Shown: positions 49,920-59,729, numbered from the stretch's first letter. The stretch is 64,000 nucleotides of DNA from Bombiscardovia coagulans (GCF_002259585.1 NZ_MWWS01000004.1:62001-126000); one strand, 5' to 3'. Notes: generated by a model from the letters alone, not told the origin. Numbers and translations: made by a program.

Positions 49920-50945
49920 ATGGGCAGGCAGGCTACCATAACGGATGTGGCTAGAGCTGCAGGTGTTTCAACCTTCACGGTCTCCAAAGCCCTGCGAAAT
50001 CAACCTCATGTGGCACCAGCAACACGACAACGCGTCTTAGAGGCTGCATCGAAGTTGAATTATGCAGCCTCAAAATCAGCTGCTGCTTTAGTAAGCGGCA
50101 AAACCAAACGTGTTGCTTTGCTAATCGGCGAACAGATTACCGGCTGGTTTAACGGCTGCATCCAAGAAGGCATTTACGATGTCCTCAGCACCCGTGGATA
50201 TGACCTTCTTATTTACCGGGCAGGGAGCAGTAAGGAAAGACAGTCATTTTTTGAACATTTACCGGCGAAACGAAATGCAGATGCCATTATCGTGGTTTCC
50301 TTTACGCTAACCGATGCGGAGACTCAGGCATTACAGGCTCTAGATATGCCAATTATTGCTATCCATTCAGATACCACAGACTTTAGTCAAGGATCAGTGC
50401 GTATAGACGATAGACAGGCAGAGATAGAAGCAGTCCACTATTTATCGACACTGGGACACAAGCGTTTTTCTTTTCTTGATCGTTATAACCCTTTGCCCGA
50501 GTACTCATGGGGAGCAAACCAACGCATTAACGGATACAAGGAAGCCATCAAACGATTCAACCTCGTCGACTGCGGCGTGCTTAGTATGGACAATAGTGGA
50601 GAACATCCTGCTAAGAAAGCTGCTGCTGCGATACTGTCAATGCCTAAGAGACCAACCGCAATTTGTGCTTGGTCAGATAATTGTGCACTTTCTTTGATAT
50701 CAGAACTACGCCAGTCAGGTATCCTCATACCCGAACAACTCTCTGTCATGGGTTTTGATTCTTCGGATGTAGCCGAGCTAGGAGGACTATCTTCAGTCTC
50801 CCAGCCAGCCCGTGCCATCGGTGCGAATGCAGCCAAAAAGGCTTTGGATCTTATCAATGGTGTATCACTCGCCGATGCACACACACTCATAAAGACCCAA
50901 ATCATTCCTAGGGACTCTACAGGTCCGGCCCCAGTCGTTCCGTAG
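49920..50945 (+). CDS. LacI-family transcriptional regulator, 341 aa
   Basis: TITDVARAAGVSTFTVSKAL is the LacI HTH, VAPATRQRVLEAASKLNY the hinge region, and the effector domain follows (KRVALLIGEQITGWF, FLDRYNPLPEYSWG, VMGFDSSDVAELG). It likely represses the ABC importer/GH1 operon and possibly scrP in response to a sugar. It converges with the GH1 gene, overlapping it by 29 bases. Confidence 0.9.
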   Translation: MGRQATITDVARAAGVSTFTVSKALRNQPHVAPATRQRVLEAASKLNYAASKSAAALVSGKTKRVALLIGEQITGWFNGCIQEGIYDVLSTRGYDLLIYRAGSSKERQSFFEHLPAKRNADAIIVVSFTLTDAETQALQALDMPIIAIHSDTTDFSQGSVRIDDRQAEIEAVHYLSTLGHKRFSFLDRYNPLPEYSWGANQRINGYKEAIKRFNLVDCGVLSMDNSGEHPAKKAAAAILSMPKRPTAICAWSDNCALSLISELRQSGILIPEQLSVMGFDSSDVAELGGLSSVSQPARAIGANAAKKALDLINGVSLADAHTLIKTQIIPRDSTGPAPVVP

Positions 50946-52116
50946 CCGTAACCACTCCTGTCCTCGCTGCTTTACCTAGCCAGGCGAGAGAAGGCTTAGG
51001 AAGGCGCTCGAAAGTGGTGCGATCCACAGCAACCAAACCAAAGGTTGGGGAGAAAGAACCCCACTCATAATTATCCAATAACGACCAGTGAAGATAACCT
51101 AAGACTGTAACACCGCCTTCCATCTCTTGTAGGAGTGAGGCGAGAGCCCCATATGTATAGTCTATGCGCCTACTGTCGTTATCAGTTGCAATACCGTTTT
51201 CAGTGACAAAAACAGGCTTACCTCCAGTTAGCTTCCAAGCTGTTTTCACACCTATACCCAAAGCCGGGGGAAAATACTCCCACCCATTTTTTGTTTTCTC
51301 AACATCATCTGGGACAGGCAAGGGCCCATGTTTACCAATGAAGGTCCGCAGATACGCCTGAACACCGATCCAATCATCGTCAACGGCTTGCTCAAAGAAA
51401 AATGTTTCTCGCCAATACGCATAGTCTTGGGTCTCATTCTCACAACCCGGCATAGCATGAAATGCTTGAGCCGCCACAGACCATCCTACTTTTTTAGCCG
51501 GATCCTGTTTCAGCAACGCTCTTGCTTTGTGGTGAGCTTCAGATATGGTATGAGCAATATCCACATTGGGCTCTGGGAGCGATGAAGCGACCATATCTTC
51601 CCCGGTCTCACCACCCTGAGTCATTGCTACCATATTGGGTTCGTTAATAGTACAAATCCAAGTAACCCCGTCAAGCAAGGGTTGAAGAAAACCAACGTAT
51701 CTGGAGAACAAATTGGGAGCATTAGGATTACGCCAACCCCCTTGTGCTGCAAACCAGTTTGGTACCGTGAAATGGTGGAGGGTGATCATTGGTTCGACAC
51801 CCTGCTCCCAGCAGAACTCAACGATTCTCCTGTAGTGCAGAAGTTCTGCCCGAGAAAAATATCCTTCTTCAGGCTCAATCCGAGCCCACTCCACAGAAAA
51901 ACGGTACATAGTAAGACCCGAATCTGCGAGTAAGGAGATATCTTCCTTATAACGATGGTAACTATCGCAGGCATCGCCAGATGGCTCCTTGATGTCCGTG
52001 GCTACAGCATGCTCTCTAGCCCACCAGTTGTTATTGACATTGTTTCCTTCTATCTGATGGGCTGCTGTTGAAGCACCCCATATAAAACCTTCCGGAAAAT
52101 GCAAATTTTCTAACAT
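50917..52116 (-). CDS. GH1 beta-glucosidase, 399 aa
   Basis: FIWGASTAAHQIEG is the family-1 N-terminal signature, TINEPN holds the acid/base Glu, and FVTENGIATD the nucleophile Glu. It has no signal peptide, so it acts on beta-glucosides after uptake by the importer encoded upstream. GH1 enzymes also include 6-phospho-beta-glucosidases, but no PTS gene is in view, which favours an unphosphorylated substrate. Last gene of the operon starting at 55286. Confidence 0.9.
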   Translation of the reverse strand: MLENLHFPEGFIWGASTAAHQIEGNNVNNNWWAREHAVATDIKEPSGDACDSYHRYKEDISLLADSGLTMYRFSVEWARIEPEEGYFSRAELLHYRRIVEFCWEQGVEPMITLHHFTVPNWFAAQGGWRNPNAPNLFSRYVGFLQPLLDGVTWICTINEPNMVAMTQGGETGEDMVASSLPEPNVDIAHTISEAHHKARALLKQDPAKKVGWSVAAQAFHAMPGCENETQDYAYWRETFFFEQAVDDDWIGVQAYLRTFIGKHGPLPVPDDVEKTKNGWEYFPPALGIGVKTAWKLTGGKPVFVTENGIATDNDSRRIDYTYGALASLLQEMEGGVTVLGYLHWSLLDNYEWGSFSPTFGLVAVDRTTFERLPKPSLAWLGKAARTGVVTATERLGPDL

Positions 52117-52157
52117 ACTCTACCTTTTCTACCGCTGACATTTGCTTTTCGCTGTTT

Positions 52158-53039
52158 TTACTTGATGCCACTCATAGTCACACCCTGGATGAAGTACTTT
52201 TGTAGGAAGATGAAGAGCAAGAGTATTGGCGTTACCACAAGCACGGCACCAGCTAACAGAACACTATAATTGGTGGCATTTTGCCCAGTCGAGTATAAGG
52301 ATAAGGCCACTGGCAAGGTATACATCGTATTCGATTGTGCAGCAACTAAAGGCCATAAGAAATTATTCCAGGACGATAAGAAGGTTAGAACCGCCAAAGT
52401 GGCTAGGGGCGGCTTGCACTGTGGTAAAACTATTTGGAAAAAAATTCGTAATTCACTCGCTCCGTCTATACGTCCAGCTTCCAAAAGGGCGTCAGGAATC
52501 CCCTGCATAAACTGCCGCATAAGGAACACGCCTATCGGCTGTGTAAGGAAGGGCAATATTAGAGCAAAATAAGTGTTTAACATATGTAAGTTCGATATGA
52601 TCACAAAGAGAGGAATAAAAGTTGCAACACTTGGCACCATTAGGGTAATCATAACCAACAGGAACAGGATATTCTTACCAGCGAAATCAATCTTAGCTAG
52701 CGCATACCCAACCATAGAACAAAATATCAGATTCCCCAACATCGTAAAGAAAGCGACTATGAAACTATTACTAAAGTAATTACCAAAGTGAAGCTGTGTA
52801 AACCATTGAACAAAGTTTGCTAATGTTGGATTTTGCGGAAGCAAGGTTGGAGGAACTGCCATAATTTCTCTTTGGGTTTTTAGCGAACCAAGAACCATCC
52901 AGAAAAATGGAAATACCCATATGATCCCAACAATGGTTAAAACAACATACGTGATTCCATGTGCCTTTCGAAACCGCTTCCACAAACTTATCCGATTGAG
53001 CTGAACATACTGGGGTAACTTCGTTGATACATCTGACAT
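52158..53039 (-). CDS. ABC sugar importer permease (MalG type), 293 aa
   Basis: Six likely membrane helices; the EAA loop reads PDALLEAGRIDGASELRIFF, which contacts the ATPase. WVFPFFWMVLGSLK near the N-terminus and IQGVTMSGIK at the end are typical of the second permease of CUT1 importers. Thirteen bases after the first permease gene. Confidence 0.92.
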   Translation of the reverse strand: MSDVSTKLPQYVQLNRISLWKRFRKAHGITYVVLTIVGIIWVFPFFWMVLGSLKTQREIMAVPPTLLPQNPTLANFVQWFTQLHFGNYFSNSFIVAFFTMLGNLIFCSMVGYALAKIDFAGKNILFLLVMITLMVPSVATFIPLFVIISNLHMLNTYFALILPFLTQPIGVFLMRQFMQGIPDALLEAGRIDGASELRIFFQIVLPQCKPPLATLAVLTFLSSWNNFLWPLVAAQSNTMYTLPVALSLYSTGQNATNYSVLLAGAVLVVTPILLLFIFLQKYFIQGVTMSGIK

Positions 53040-53052
53040 ATTCTCCCCTCCC

Positions 53053-53994
53053 CTAATCCTCTGACTTCAGAATCTTGAATTGCAAGAGACTTACCACCGC
53101 AATAATGATGAAAAGCACATAGCTTGCCGCTGAAGAAATACCGTATTGCCCGAATCCAAACTTTTCGTAAATATAGTAAGAAGCCGACAAGGTTGAATCC
53201 AGAGGACCCCCTTGGGTCATTACGAATGATTCCTCAAAAAATTGCAAGTAGACAACCGACTGCAAAACTGCCCCTAAGAGCAAGGTAGGCTTTAACAAAG
53301 GAAGCGTGATACTACAGAATGTACGCCATTGTGAAGCACCATCCATTTGTGCTGCTTCCAAAACTTCTTCAGAAATAGATTGAAGACCAGCCAAGAAAAT
53401 AATCATTAACGTACCCATATTCCGCCACAAGGTCATGATCATGAGTGCAGGCAAAGCGGTTCTGGTGTCGTGTAACCAATCTGGTCCCTGTATTCCTACA
53501 AAGGCCAAAATTGTATTCAGTAAACCGTCTTGCTGTAGGATGTACCTCCAAACAACTGAAACAGCAACCGTACTGGCCACAACCGGCGCATAAAAAAGAG
53601 CTCTAAAGAAGGCATTAAGATGACGTAATCCTTTGTTTAATGCCATCGCAAAAGCCAGAGCCACAATCATAGTTAGCGGCAAGCCCACAATCACAAACAT
53701 ACCTGTTGTTCCCAACGAATGTAGGTACCTGGGATCCTGGAAAAGATGAATATAGTTGCTTAAACCAGTAACATTAACGTTAAATGGCGTCTGAATGTCC
53801 CTGGCTGTTATATCCGTAAAAGACATCAACAATGAGGCAAGCAAAGGAATCAACATAAATATAGCAAAGACCACGACGAAAGGTAAGGAAAATCCCCAGG
53901 CAATAAGAGTTCTTCTACGACGAACGAATTGCATTGAGCCGTTCTGAGTAGAAGAACCAATTCGCCTGTTGTCTAAACGAGGCAAAGAACTCAT
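53053..53994 (-). CDS. ABC sugar importer permease (MalF type), 313 aa
   Basis: Six helices with the EAA loop (SEEVLEAAQMDGASQWRTFC). FVVVFAIFMLIPLLASLLMSF and TQGGPLDSTLSASYYIYEKF are conserved in CUT1 first permeases. No ATPase gene is in the operon; bifidobacterial importers commonly share one encoded elsewhere. Confidence 0.92.
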   Translation of the reverse strand: MSSLPRLDNRRIGSSTQNGSMQFVRRRRTLIAWGFSLPFVVVFAIFMLIPLLASLLMSFTDITARDIQTPFNVNVTGLSNYIHLFQDPRYLHSLGTTGMFVIVGLPLTMIVALAFAMALNKGLRHLNAFFRALFYAPVVASTVAVSVVWRYILQQDGLLNTILAFVGIQGPDWLHDTRTALPALMIMTLWRNMGTLMIIFLAGLQSISEEVLEAAQMDGASQWRTFCSITLPLLKPTLLLGAVLQSVVYLQFFEESFVMTQGGPLDSTLSASYYIYEKFGFGQYGISSAASYVLFIIIAVVSLLQFKILKSED

Positions 53995-54002
53995 AGCAGA
54001 CC

Positions 54003-55286
54003 TTACATTCCTGTCCCTATAGAGTCCGCCTGTTGCTGGAGTTCTTTGAGCCCTTCATCGACAGAAATTGTGCCTTTGTTCATCTTTTCGTAGATAGTGT
54101 CGGCGGTCTTGCTCATTTCACCCCAGGTATACGTGACAGGCATTGACTGCACGTGTTTAAGCTGTTCTCCAAACGCTTGAAGTTTCGTGTTTTCAGTAAG
54201 TTCTTTATCTTTCCAAGCCTGATTCGAAGCTGGTAAATCAGCAGTAACCTTATACCAATTAACTTGCGTTTTCGGCTGAACGAACCACTGAATAAATTTC
54301 CAAGCAGACTGCTTATTGTTAGAGGACTTGAATACAGACAAGTTGCAGCCTCCTACAAAGGAAGTAGAAGATGTCTTTGCAGGCATAACAGCTGTAGCAT
54401 ACTTGTCGGAAAAACCTGGACCTCCCAGTTCGTTAATCTGCCCAGCAGCTGTCGGCCCTTCGAGCATCATCGGCGTTGCTCCAGAAACAAACTGTTGCAT
54501 GTTAGCACCCGGAGTTACATCCGCATTGACATTTGCCAGACCATCTTTGAAGAGACTCGTTGTATAGTTCAGTGTTTCTTTAAGCTCAGGAGTATTAAAT
54601 GTATAAGACTTGTTGTCCTTGCTCACAAACTGCGAACCAGCTGAGAACGCAAAAGGAGACATGCCTTGGAAGCTATCGGTTCCCGTGGGGAACATGAAAA
54701 ATCCAAATTTGACTCCATCGACTTTCTTTAAATCCTGAGACATCTTCTGTAGTTCATCCCAGTTCTTAGGAGCATGTCCCCAACCTGCCTGCTGAGCGAT
54801 ATCAGTGCGATAATACAAGACTCTTGTATCTACATACATAGGAACTCCTACCTGCGTATTACCTACTTTGCCACTTGATTTCAGTCCTTCGTTCAAATCC
54901 TTCATATCCAAGTTTGATGGAACTGGAGAAAGTGCCTTGGAATATGTAGCCATATCCGTATTTCCCATCATGGCAACATCTGGACCAGTACCTGCAGCAA
55001 TGGCTGTTTGAAACTTGTCCTTGTAACTAGACCACGGGATAGAGGTGACAGAAATTTTGACGTCAGGGTTCTCCTTTTCAAACTGCTTTATAAAGCCGCC
55101 CATCTTCTCACCCTCGTTACCCATAGCCCAGATAGTCAACTGACCGTTGGCTTTTGAACTATCAATACTCGTCACAGCAGTATCATCTTTTCCCGCATCC
55201 TCTTGAGTGCGTCCACATGCAGTGAGCGAGACTAAAGCAGCAATGCTGACCATCCCTGCAATAAGAGTATGAAAACGCGATATCAT
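54003..55286 (-). CDS. Sugar-binding lipoprotein of the ABC importer, 427 aa
   Basis: Lipobox ALVSLTACG marks a lipoprotein processed by Lgt. NGQLTIWAMGNEGEKMGGF, NPDVKISVTSIPWSSYKDKF and ALNKG-type later blocks fit extracellular solute-binding family 1 proteins. The Gly/Trp-rich pocket is typical of oligosaccharide binders. First gene of the operon, directly behind a LacI-type operator. Substrate probably a beta-glucoside, from the GH1 partner. Confidence 0.92.
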   Translation of the reverse strand: MISRFHTLIAGMVSIAALVSLTACGRTQEDAGKDDTAVTSIDSSKANGQLTIWAMGNEGEKMGGFIKQFEKENPDVKISVTSIPWSSYKDKFQTAIAAGTGPDVAMMGNTDMATYSKALSPVPSNLDMKDLNEGLKSSGKVGNTQVGVPMYVDTRVLYYRTDIAQQAGWGHAPKNWDELQKMSQDLKKVDGVKFGFFMFPTGTDSFQGMSPFAFSAGSQFVSKDNKSYTFNTPELKETLNYTTSLFKDGLANVNADVTPGANMQQFVSGATPMMLEGPTAAGQINELGGPGFSDKYATAVMPAKTSSTSFVGGCNLSVFKSSNNKQSAWKFIQWFVQPKTQVNWYKVTADLPASNQAWKDKELTENTKLQAFGEQLKHVQSMPVTYTWGEMSKTADTIYEKMNKGTISVDEGLKELQQQADSIGTGM

Positions 55287-55305
55287 CTGAACCTCCTTGA
55301 TCAGG

Positions 55306-55323
55306 TATCTAAACGCTTAGATA
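55306..55323. promoter_or_regulatory. LacI-type operator of the ABC/GH1 operon
   Basis: TATCTAAACGCTTAGATA is a near-perfect 18-base palindrome with the central CG of LacI-family operators. It lies 20 bases before the binding-protein start, behind a CCTCC (AGGAGG) ribosome site. Confidence 0.7.
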
Positions 55324-55725
55324 GCAACATCAGTATAAACGATTAGGTGCACTCGTGTCAACTGTTTAAGGCACTACAACAATGAGCAAATAACAGACTT
55401 TAGACATACTGAATTTATCCATGTATGTCCGTTAACTAGATGCCGATATGTAGCACTTTTCTGAGTAGAAATAACAGCATGTAATACAGTGCTTGTTACT
55501 TACGTTCACACTCACCATAGATGAACAAGAAACAATCGAAACTGTTACCATATCTTGTCTGAGACATTCATAGGCTCGGAGAGTCTCACTGCATACGTTC
55601 ATCAGTCAGAACACAGAATGAAACATTCTGTCATGTACACTGATAAGTAGAGAAGAATCGCTTTTTCAGCGTGCATGTACTATTTCGCCAATAACCACAG
55701 CGTCAACAAGACTACCAGCTATCCG
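55324..55725. other. Noncoding, decayed spacer
   Basis: No convincing ORF on either strand. It contains the promoter side of the importer operon. I found no readable protein fragments here. Confidence 0.5.
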
Positions 55726-55914
55726 TCATGCAACTGTTTCTTCCGCATCAGCAGCTTCAGCAGGTTCTTCTTTCCAATACTTACGCATAGGCCAAGCAAG
55801 AAGTGCAGCTATGAATGAAATCACAGCAGCCAGCAGAAAAGTCTCTCTAAAACCAAAATACGTAGTAACAAATCCCGCTGCCTGGGAACCGATAGCAAAT
55901 CCGATAACACCCTG
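55726..55914 (-). pseudogene. MFS transporter remnant (C-terminal 62 codons)
   Basis: The minus strand reads QGVIGFAIGSQAAGFVTTYFG, then FRETFLLAAVISFIAALLAWP and a polar Glu/Ala-rich tail before a TGA. This is the last two helices and tail of a major-facilitator sugar-type permease. A stop codon abuts the upstream end (915-917 of this block) and no start is present, so the gene is 5' truncated. Confidence 0.6.
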
Positions 55915-56551
55915 TCAGCAAGCGTTGATAGTTCTTCTTCACTCAACTTATTCCAGATGACAAACGCACAATCCCCAAGTTGTTAATTTATCCTAATACT
56001 TTCTGGTCATTTTACTGCCAGTATGGTGAACCCTCCTCTGAGCTTGTCCAAAATGTGGACTGTAGTGGAAAATACTTATCTGCGAAGACAACCTTATCAG
56101 CACAAGAACAGAAAAGTCGCTTGCAAAGCTGACTTACCGGAATAATAAATGAATTGTTTCCAACTTTTTTGCGGATGTTTCTAGTTGTATTTATACACAT
56201 ACGACGTCCTGCATATGGTCTATCTTCAGGGCAACCACCGTCTCTACGAAAACTAGTTGATCGATTCTCTTATTTTCAGTATTACTTTTTCAAGTAATTA
56301 TGGAAGATCGACCATTCCTCAGCAAATTGGAATGAGACAGTATGTTGCTCAAGTTCATACCCATTACCAGTAACTAGGAGGAGTATTTAGTACCTGCATA
56401 ATCATATGCGAACACCACATATACCAGCCAGGCAATCATAAGAGATAAAGCACTATGATCTCCCTGCCCAGCACATCCAAACCCAACCTCTTGACCGAGT
56501 ACAGCTGAGTCCTTGTCGCTTGAGAGTGAGAAGCAATGGTTGGAGAGAAGC
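55915..56551. other. Decayed spacer before tRNA-Asn
   Basis: Minus-strand 56374 to about 56550 stays open for some 58 codons without a start and includes a hydrophobic end (SLMIAWLVYVVFAYDYAG), perhaps another gene remnant. Just left of it a 62-codon minus ORF (56012-56200) has no ribosome site and looks accidental. Nothing else is recognisable. Confidence 0.35.
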
Positions 56552-56581
56552 AAAATAAAAGCCGCCGACGTATCGGCGGCT
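56552..56581 (-). terminator. Terminator behind tRNA-Asn
   Basis: GCCGCCGA and TCGGCGGC pair perfectly around a 4-base loop, and the minus strand continues TTTTATTTT. It closes the tRNA transcript. Confidence 0.85.
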
Positions 56582-56587
56582 AGTGAG

Positions 56588-56660
56588 CTCCCGCGGCTGG
56601 GCTTGAACCAGCGACATTTCGATTAACAGTCGAACGCTCTGCCAACTGAGCTACGCGGGA
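56588..56660 (-). tRNA. tRNA-Asn (anticodon GTT)
   Basis: Minus-strand cloverleaf: acceptor TCCCGCG/CGCGGGA with discriminator G, D arm GCTCAGTTGGCAGAGC, anticodon stem TTCGA/TCGAA with loop CTGTTAA giving GTT, T arm TGGTTCAAGCCCA. CCA is not encoded. Confidence 0.95.
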
Positions 56661-56772
56661 ATGTAATCTTGCTTAGCGATTACTAAGCACAGTTTCTATA
56701 TATTAACAACCGACGTACACTCTCGCAAGGCGGCGTGTCGAGTACTTCCCTACATTCAGGGATAACGAATCC

Positions 56773-57069
56773 TCAGTCTTCCCCTAATAGTTCCTTGAGG
56801 TTTGTTAGATATAGCTGAAAGGCAGCCTGTCCCTGACTCGTTACACTAACATACGTGACTGGCTTGCGTCTTTCAAAAGTCTTGAACATGGTCACATATC
56901 CAGCATCTTCTAATTTAGTCAGATGGACAGAAAGGTTGCCAGAGGTCATTCCCAGCATGGTACGAAGCTTTTCAAAGGACAACTGCTCTTGAGTTCCGAT
57001 TTTGGAAAGCACCGTCATGATTCGCAGACGGGAAACAACATGGATGACAGGATCAAGTTTTATAGCCAT
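56773..57069 (-). CDS. Winged-helix transcriptional regulator (HTH_27/MarR-like), 98 aa
   Basis: RLRIMTVLSKIGTQEQLSFEK, then LGMTSGNLSVHLTKLEDAGYV and a wing (FERRKPVTYVSVTSQG) form a minimal winged-helix repressor. It is paired with a membrane-protein gene five bases upstream, a common one-component arrangement where the repressor controls its partner. Effector unknown. Confidence 0.8.
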   Translation of the reverse strand: MAIKLDPVIHVVSRLRIMTVLSKIGTQEQLSFEKLRTMLGMTSGNLSVHLTKLEDAGYVTMFKTFERRKPVTYVSVTSQGQAAFQLYLTNLKELLGED

Positions 57070-57074
57070 ATCAC

Positions 57075-57827
57075 CTATCTCCTTGTATGAGTGCTGCCCA
57101 TACCTCTTCGACCCCGAAAGACAAGAGCTGCAAGAAGCAAGAACGAACCACCACCTATGACTGCCATCGTAAAGAAACCAACCGTCCCAGACAGGAAAGG
57201 CATGAACATGCCCATAAGCAACATCAGCAGACCGCCAAGGAACATAGGTAAATCAAATGCATCGAGGATGCTGCCAGACATGTACAAAATACCGACAATA
57301 AGAACAGCTATGCAATTATAAAGAATAGCTATCCGATCATCCGACAGATTCAATCGCTGAACTAAACCAGTGCACATGAACATGCCAGATACGAACGCTA
57401 AACACCAAGACCAGCCATAGACAGTACCTCTGACCTTTGATTGTCCCCTTCTACCATGAACGGACTTGACACCACATACGATGCTCACTACTACCCCTGC
57501 AAGAAGCAACAATCCGTAGATAGTAAAAGCTAGCCCACTGGGCCCCCCAACATTTCGTAAGGATGAGATAGCAAGCACTAGGTAAGCCACCACCCATACC
57601 AAACCCCAGGTCACATACAAGTTCTGTCCGCTGGAAGCAAACAAAGCATCAAGCTTACGATTCTCAGCCTCAACTAAACCTAAAGCATGAGCTGGGTCTG
57701 TGATGACAGAATCATCAGACGGGTAACTGTTTCCGTTAACCTGAACTGTTTCAGAATGTTCCGATTGAATTTGCCTACCTTCTTCATTTTTCATCGTGTG
57801 AAGCTCTTTGGTTTTTTGAGCACTCAT
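57075..57827 (-). CDS. Multi-pass membrane protein, 250 aa
   Basis: After 75 polar residues come about six helices (LYVTWGLVWVVAYLVLAI, LAFTIYGLLLLAGVVVSIVC, GWSWCLAFVSGMFMCTGLV, IAILYNCIAVLIVGILYM, PMFLGGLLMLLMGMF, FFTMAVIGGGSFLLLAALVF). No transporter motif is visible. AAGGAG precedes the ATG. Co-transcribed with the winged-helix regulator, which may control it. Confidence 0.75.
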   Translation of the reverse strand: MSAQKTKELHTMKNEEGRQIQSEHSETVQVNGNSYPSDDSVITDPAHALGLVEAENRKLDALFASSGQNLYVTWGLVWVVAYLVLAISSLRNVGGPSGLAFTIYGLLLLAGVVVSIVCGVKSVHGRRGQSKVRGTVYGWSWCLAFVSGMFMCTGLVQRLNLSDDRIAILYNCIAVLIVGILYMSGSILDAFDLPMFLGGLLMLLMGMFMPFLSGTVGFFTMAVIGGGSFLLLAALVFRGRRGMGSTHTRR

Positions 57828-58153
57828 AGGGACTCCTTATACCTTATAGACAGTAAGAACTTAATGTTTCTATGTTAACTTTACATCGCAAAGTTGTTTA
57901 CTGCAAAATTTGAGATACGTTGTGTCTGTTTATTTGGTTGTTTCCACACCAAGAGAAAGAGGCGGCTTAAGCTCTCACATACCACTCAAGGCAACGAATA
58001 CGAAACTCAGCAGGTTTTGTTTCTATAAACACACACCGACACTGTTTGTTTTACTATCAAATAAGCATTAGTTGCTACTCAGATGCATCCACTTACCCGT
58101 TATACCAATGTGGACCATACCAAAATCAACAAACAATCACGGAAGCTCTGCTC
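57828..58153. other. Spacer with no gene
   Basis: AT-rich sequence between the membrane-protein promoter and the end of tsaD. No ORF or clear structure seen. Confidence 0.6.
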
Positions 58154-59206
58154 CTACCTGCTGTATTGGTAAATTTGCTCCATCGGCATGGCAGAGTCAA
58201 TAGAGAAATTCATAGCTGAAGGTCGAACGCCCGCCTCAACCAAGTTAACTCCCAACATGGCCACCATGGCACCATTATCAGTACATAGCCTAATATCAGG
58301 TACGCGCACGTCGACACCACACTCCTGACCAAGCTCTAGTAGCTTAGACCGAAGTTGGGAATTCGCAGTGAAACCACCACCCACAATCAAGGTATGTGAA
58401 TCGTATTGTTTACAGGCTTTCATGGCCTTTTTTGATAAGACACTTGCCACAGAATCAGCCAGAGATGCACAGATATCATCCACAGGTATTGCTCTGCCTT
58501 CTGCCTCCTCCCCCTCAATCCAGCGAGCCACTGCGGTTTTCACACCAGAAAAACTGAAATCATAAGGGTGCTCCTGACCTGCTTTACCTTGGGTTAGCCC
58601 CTGCGGCACACGAATAGCATGAGGATTTCCTGCCATAGCATGACGATCAATGTGAGGCCCCCCAGGGTATGGAAAGCCGAGCAGTCGTGCCACCTTGTCA
58701 AAGCATTCGCCAGCAGCATCATCAAGGGTAGTTCCGACCACATCGACATGCTTGGCAATATCTTCCACATGAAGGAGTGATGTATGACCTCCGGAGACAA
58801 TCAGCGCTAGGGTATCAGCTGGAAAAGGACCGAATTGAAGCTGCGTTACGGCTATATGCCCTATGACATGATTTACCCCATATAGTGGTTTCCCTGCCGA
58901 CCAAGCAAGAGCTTTGGCTCCAGAAACTCCTACTGCCAGACAGCCAGCTAGTCCAGGACCAGCTGAGACAGCTATTGCATCCACGTCAGAAATGTTCATA
59001 TCTGCCTGAGCTAAAGCCTGTGAAACTACAGGAACGAAGGATTCTGCATGCGCTCGAGAGGCAATTTCGGGAATAACACCTCCATAACGAGCATGCTCAT
59101 TCATGGAAGAGGCAACTACATTTGATACGAGAGTGCCACCGCGAACTACAGCCGCCGCCGTCTCGTCACAAGTAGACTCTATTCCTAACACAACTGCTCG
59201 GCTCAT
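58154..59206 (-). CDS. tsaD: tRNA N6-adenosine threonylcarbamoyltransferase TsaD, 350 aa
   Basis: Final step of t6A formation at A37 of ANN-decoding tRNAs, with TsaB and TsaE. LGIESTCDETAAAVV, YGVNHVIGHIAV (two metal-binding His), ALIVSGGHTSLLHV, and DDAAGECFDKVARLLG are canonical. ATG 59206 gives the usual length; 59230 is in frame upstream. Confidence 0.96.
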   Translation of the reverse strand: MSRAVVLGIESTCDETAAAVVRGGTLVSNVVASSMNEHARYGGVIPEIASRAHAESFVPVVSQALAQADMNISDVDAIAVSAGPGLAGCLAVGVSGAKALAWSAGKPLYGVNHVIGHIAVTQLQFGPFPADTLALIVSGGHTSLLHVEDIAKHVDVVGTTLDDAAGECFDKVARLLGFPYPGGPHIDRHAMAGNPHAIRVPQGLTQGKAGQEHPYDFSFSGVKTAVARWIEGEEAEGRAIPVDDICASLADSVASVLSKKAMKACKQYDSHTLIVGGGFTANSQLRSKLLELGQECGVDVRVPDIRLCTDNGAMVAMLGVNLVEAGVRPSAMNFSIDSAMPMEQIYQYSR

Positions 59207-59216
59207 GTCCTTATCC

Positions 59217-59729
59217 TTATTCCTGTTCATTAATCACTGCGTTCATATGAGTTGCGCTCTCGTTACCAGATTCAGGTGATATATCAGAAGCACCTATATT
59301 CACAGCCATAGTGTAGGCGTCAATACCCTCAGGCTGGTAATACCGTTTACGTAGTCCTAAACGTTGAAAACCAAACGAACTATACAAGTTGAGAGCTGGC
59401 TCATTGTCTACACGAACTTCCAAGAGCATACGCTTGGCACCTTGTGAGCCAGCTCGCGCTATGAGCTGGGCAAGCAATTGCCTAGCTAATCCTTGCCTAC
59501 GGAAGTTCTGCGATACACCGATGGTCATCAGTTCTGCATCTTGCCCGTCATACCAAAAACCACCATATGCTGCTATACCATCTGCATCCTCATACAGCAA
59601 ATATGTGCGTGCCGGAGCGTTAAATTCTTGCTGGAGCATTCCAACTGTCCACGCATCAGCACCAAAAACCTCTTTTTCCAACTCAGCAAGAGAGACTATG
59701 TCATCAGCCTCTATATGACGTAACTTCAT
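59217..59729 (-). CDS. rimI: Ribosomal-protein-alanine N-acetyltransferase RimI-like, 170 aa
   Basis: A GNAT acetyltransferase: VSQNFRRQGLARQLLAQLI holds the acetyl-CoA loop (RxxGxA), and NEPALNLYSSFGFQRLGLRKRYY the closing motif. A C-terminal tail of about 25 residues is extra. Between tsaB and tsaD, as in most actinobacteria. It overlaps tsaB by four bases. Confidence 0.92.
   Translation of the reverse strand: MKLRHIEADDIVSLAELEKEVFGADAWTVGMLQQEFNAPARTYLLYEDADGIAAYGGFWYDGQDAELMTIGVSQNFRRQGLARQLLAQLIARAGSQGAKRMLLEVRVDNEPALNLYSSFGFQRLGLRKRYYQPEGIDAYTMAVNIGASDISPESGNESATHMNAVINEQE

Noticed and set aside
56012-56200. Minus-strand ORF of 62 codons
   Set aside because: No ribosome site, no family features, lies in decayed sequence.
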